A stretch of DNA of 6,708 nucleotides from an uncultured Treponema sp. (GTDB lineage Bacteria; Spirochaetota; Spirochaetia; Treponematales; Treponemataceae), in NCBI GenBank assembly GCA_947176045.1, contig CAMWPF010000084.1:1-6708 (forward strand). The letters run 5' to 3'. The notes beneath the pieces are model-generated. The model saw nothing but the letters and a program-made list of their open reading frames with translations, had not been told where the DNA came from and did not search any database. Of the stretch, positions 5,244-6,708 are shown in pieces. Each line of letters opens with the position of its first letter. Position 1 is the stretch's first letter. The position numbers and the translations under genes were made by a program.

Positions 5244-6251
5244 ATGAACCAGAACAAGACAATTCTGATTGTTGACGATGTTGAAGTTGACCGGGAAATA
5301 CTGAAGGAAATTCTGAACGATTACTTTACAGTCATAGAGGCGGCGAACGGAGAGGAGGCGCTCAAAATAATTCAAGAGCAGGCGGAGTCGCTGAAGGCCA
5401 TAATGCTCGACATCGTGATGCCGAATTTCGACGGCTTCAGCGTCCTTGAGTCCATCAAGGACAAGAAGGCCGGCAGCCTGCCTGTCTTTTTGATAACGTC
5501 GGAGGCGACGCGCGACAATGTGAGCAAGGCGATGCAGTTCAATGTGGCCGGAATCATCAGAAAGCCGTTCGACCGGGAGACCATCCTGCATCATCTGTCG
5601 CAGAGCGTGGGCGGCATTGCCTACCAGCTGAGCGTGCCGGAAATTCTGGAGACGCGCAAGTACATCAAGCAGCTTGAGCTTTCATACAATACATACCTTG
5701 ACAATTTTGGAAAGGACGCCGGGCATTGGCTGCGCGTTGTGGAGCTGATGAAGATCCTGCTGCGCCACTACGCTGAAGAGGAGAAGGGAGCCGGACTGGA
5801 TGACAATTCGATCGAAGTCATCGCGGGCGCCGCCTACTTCTGCAACATCGGCGACATGGTCTGCCAGAAGGTCCTGCGTAAGGACGGCAGCATGAGCGAC
5901 AGCGACCACACGTTCCACGGTGCGAACATCATCCGCTTCAACTATTCCTTCAAGTGCAGCTTCTTTGTCTCCGTCTGTGCGGAGATGTGCCTGCAGCACC
6001 ACGAACGGTTCGACGGCACGGGCTTTCCGAACAGGCTTGCGGGAAATGAAATTTCGGTGTACGCCCAGATGGTCAGGCTGTGCGAGGATTTTGACGAAAA
6101 CCTGTTCCGCTACGGGCAGAAGAACATCGCGCGGTTCGACTTCATCGCCCAGATGCTCGCCGAGGATGAGGGCGCCTATGACCGCAATATGCTGTGGCTC
6201 CTGAACGACTGCAAGCTGGACATCGCCGCATACTACCGGACGCTCAAATAG
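5244..6251 (+). CDS. Response regulator with degenerate HD-GYP-type output domain
   Basis: This encodes a 335-residue protein. Residues 5-122 are an intact receiver with acidic residues D11 and D12, phospho-acceptor D56 (MLDIVMP), T85 and K107 (RKPF). A linker helix leads to an HD-GYP-like domain at about 150-320. H161-x2-R-V matches the first conserved His, and H225 (HGANII), H252-H253 (HHERFDGTGFP) and D282 or D284 are retained. GYP reads GFP. The defining HD pair, normally in HDIGK, reads C200-N201-IGD, so two metal ligands are lost. HD-GYP enzymes hydrolyse cyclic-di-GMP using a di- or tri-metal centre; activity here is doubtful, and a binding or scaffold role is possible. The ribosome site is weak (GGAAG at 5232-5236, inside hpt), suggesting translational coupling. 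The 3' end overlaps the convergent gene by 8 nt. Confidence 0.88.
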   Translation: MNQNKTILIVDDVEVDREILKEILNDYFTVIEAANGEEALKIIQEQAESLKAIMLDIVMPNFDGFSVLESIKDKKAGSLPVFLITSEATRDNVSKAMQFNVAGIIRKPFDRETILHHLSQSVGGIAYQLSVPEILETRKYIKQLELSYNTYLDNFGKDAGHWLRVVELMKILLRHYAEEEKGAGLDDNSIEVIAGAAYFCNIGDMVCQKVLRKDGSMSDSDHTFHGANIIRFNYSFKCSFFVSVCAEMCLQHHERFDGTGFPNRLAGNEISVYAQMVRLCEDFDENLFRYGQKNIARFDFIAQMLAEDEGAYDRNMLWLLNDCKLDIAAYYRTLK

Positions 6252-6660
6252 CGGTCTGCGTCCTTATTCCGTCCTGTTCAAAGATTCTTTTTGCGGCGAA
6301 CACTGCATTCAAGACGCGCGGAAAGCCTGCGTACGGGATGCACTGCATGAATATGCCGATGACTGTTTCCGGCTGGATGCCGACGTTCAGCGCGCCGCGG
6401 ATATGCACTTCAAGCTGCGCCTCGCATCCTCCGAGCGAAAGGATGCTTGCCAGCGTTGCAAGCTCCCGTTCTCTGAGCGTCAGGCTTCCGTCCGCGTAGA
6501 TTTCACCGAACGCAAATTCAATGATGTGGCGCCCCAGTTCCGGCGCAATGCCTGCAAGCGAATCCAGCACTGCCTGCCCGCCTTTTCCGTCCACCGCGTC
6601 GAGCAGTTCCATTCCCCGTGCAAACCGCGCGCCTTTTTCTTCTGTTCTTTCCGTTTTCAT
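6244..6660 (-). CDS. Carboxymuconolactone decarboxylase (CMD)-family protein
   Basis: This encodes a 138-residue single-domain protein resembling the PcaC/CMD family (PF02627). LTLRERELATLASILSLGG (60-78) is followed by C79-x2-Q82-x3-H86, then ALNVGIQPE and YAGFPRVLNA (110-119). In the related AhpD peroxidase partners the motif is C-x2-C-x3-H. Here the second cysteine is Gln, so AhpD-type disulphide chemistry through that pair is unlikely; the conserved His remains. True PcaC acts in protocatechuate degradation, but nothing nearby supports that pathway, and many family members in anaerobes have unknown roles. The ATG at 6660 has a strong GGAGGA 6 nt upstream. The gene is convergent with the response regulator gene, so it is a separate transcription unit. 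No signal peptide is visible. Confidence 0.88.
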   Translation of the reverse strand: MKTERTEEKGARFARGMELLDAVDGKGGQAVLDSLAGIAPELGRHIIEFAFGEIYADGSLTLRERELATLASILSLGGCEAQLEVHIRGALNVGIQPETVIGIFMQCIPYAGFPRVLNAVFAAKRIFEQDGIRTQTAI

Positions 6661-6690
6661 TGCAATTCCTCCGTGATTTTCTATATACTT
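6661..6690 (-). promoter_or_regulatory. Ribosome site and possible -10 element of the CMD-family gene
   Basis: Read on the minus strand, CGGAGGAA (6673-6666) is a strong Shine-Dalgarno sequence just before the ATG. Upstream, TATATA (6687-6682) could be a -10 element, but it would give a leader of under 20 nt. No convincing -35 hexamer is seen before the window ends at 6708. The ribosome site is solid; the promoter part is weak. Confidence 0.35.
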
Positions 6691-6708
6691 TGATGATAGT
6701 TGTTGAAC

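Noticed and set aside
6419..6424. AhpD-type C-x2-C redox centre in the CMD-family protein
   Set aside because: The second cysteine is Gln (C79-E-A-Q82), so the AhpD motif is not present.
1..6708. CRISPR arrays, tRNA or rRNA genes, insertion sequences, prophage genes
   Set aside because: I found no regularly spaced repeats, cloverleaf-like segments, transposase or integrase motifs, or terminal inverted repeats on either strand.

Overview
This window looks like a signal-transduction and redox cluster from an obligately anaerobic bacterium of roughly 50-60% GC. The style of the chemoreceptor signature (AIEAAHAGAAGKGFAVVADE), the long bacteriohemerythrins and the chemoreceptor-type hydrogenase all fit a gut or rumen spirochaete such as Treponema. 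That placement is an inference from protein style; no rRNA or other phylogenetic marker is present.

Layout, left to right. (1) Positions 2-1477 hold the 3' part of a soluble fusion protein. It has the end of an [FeFe]-hydrogenase-like catalytic domain, then a four-cysteine Fe-S domain, then a cytoplasmic chemoreceptor signalling hairpin. The 5' end lies outside the window. (2) Positions 1550-2044 and 2164-2652 hold two tandem paralogous bacteriohemerythrins. Both keep all seven diiron ligands, and each has its own promoter-like sequence. (3) Positions 2736-4760 hold a classical membrane chemoreceptor: TM, periplasmic sensor, TM, HAMP, signalling domain. It is preceded by a perfect 7-1-7 palindrome that looks like an operator. 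(4) Positions 4761-4874 are non-coding and carry two strong hairpins. The second ends against the Shine-Dalgarno sequence of the next gene. (5) Positions 4875-5240 and 5244-6251 hold a stand-alone Hpt phosphotransfer protein and, 3 nt later, a response regulator whose HD-GYP-like output domain has lost the HD metal-binding pair. (6) Positions 6244-6660 on the minus strand hold a carboxymuconolactone decarboxylase-family protein. Its gene converges on the response regulator gene and overlaps it by 8 nt.

Possible joint function (inference). The cluster offers several inputs: H2 or redox state through the hydrogenase-receptor, O2 or redox state through the hemerythrins, and an external ligand through the membrane receptor. 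It also offers a phosphorelay output from Hpt to the response regulator. No histidine kinase, CheA or CheW is encoded here, so any kinase must be elsewhere. All genes except the last run on the plus strand. The promoter-like sites and hairpins argue for several transcription units rather than one simple operon.
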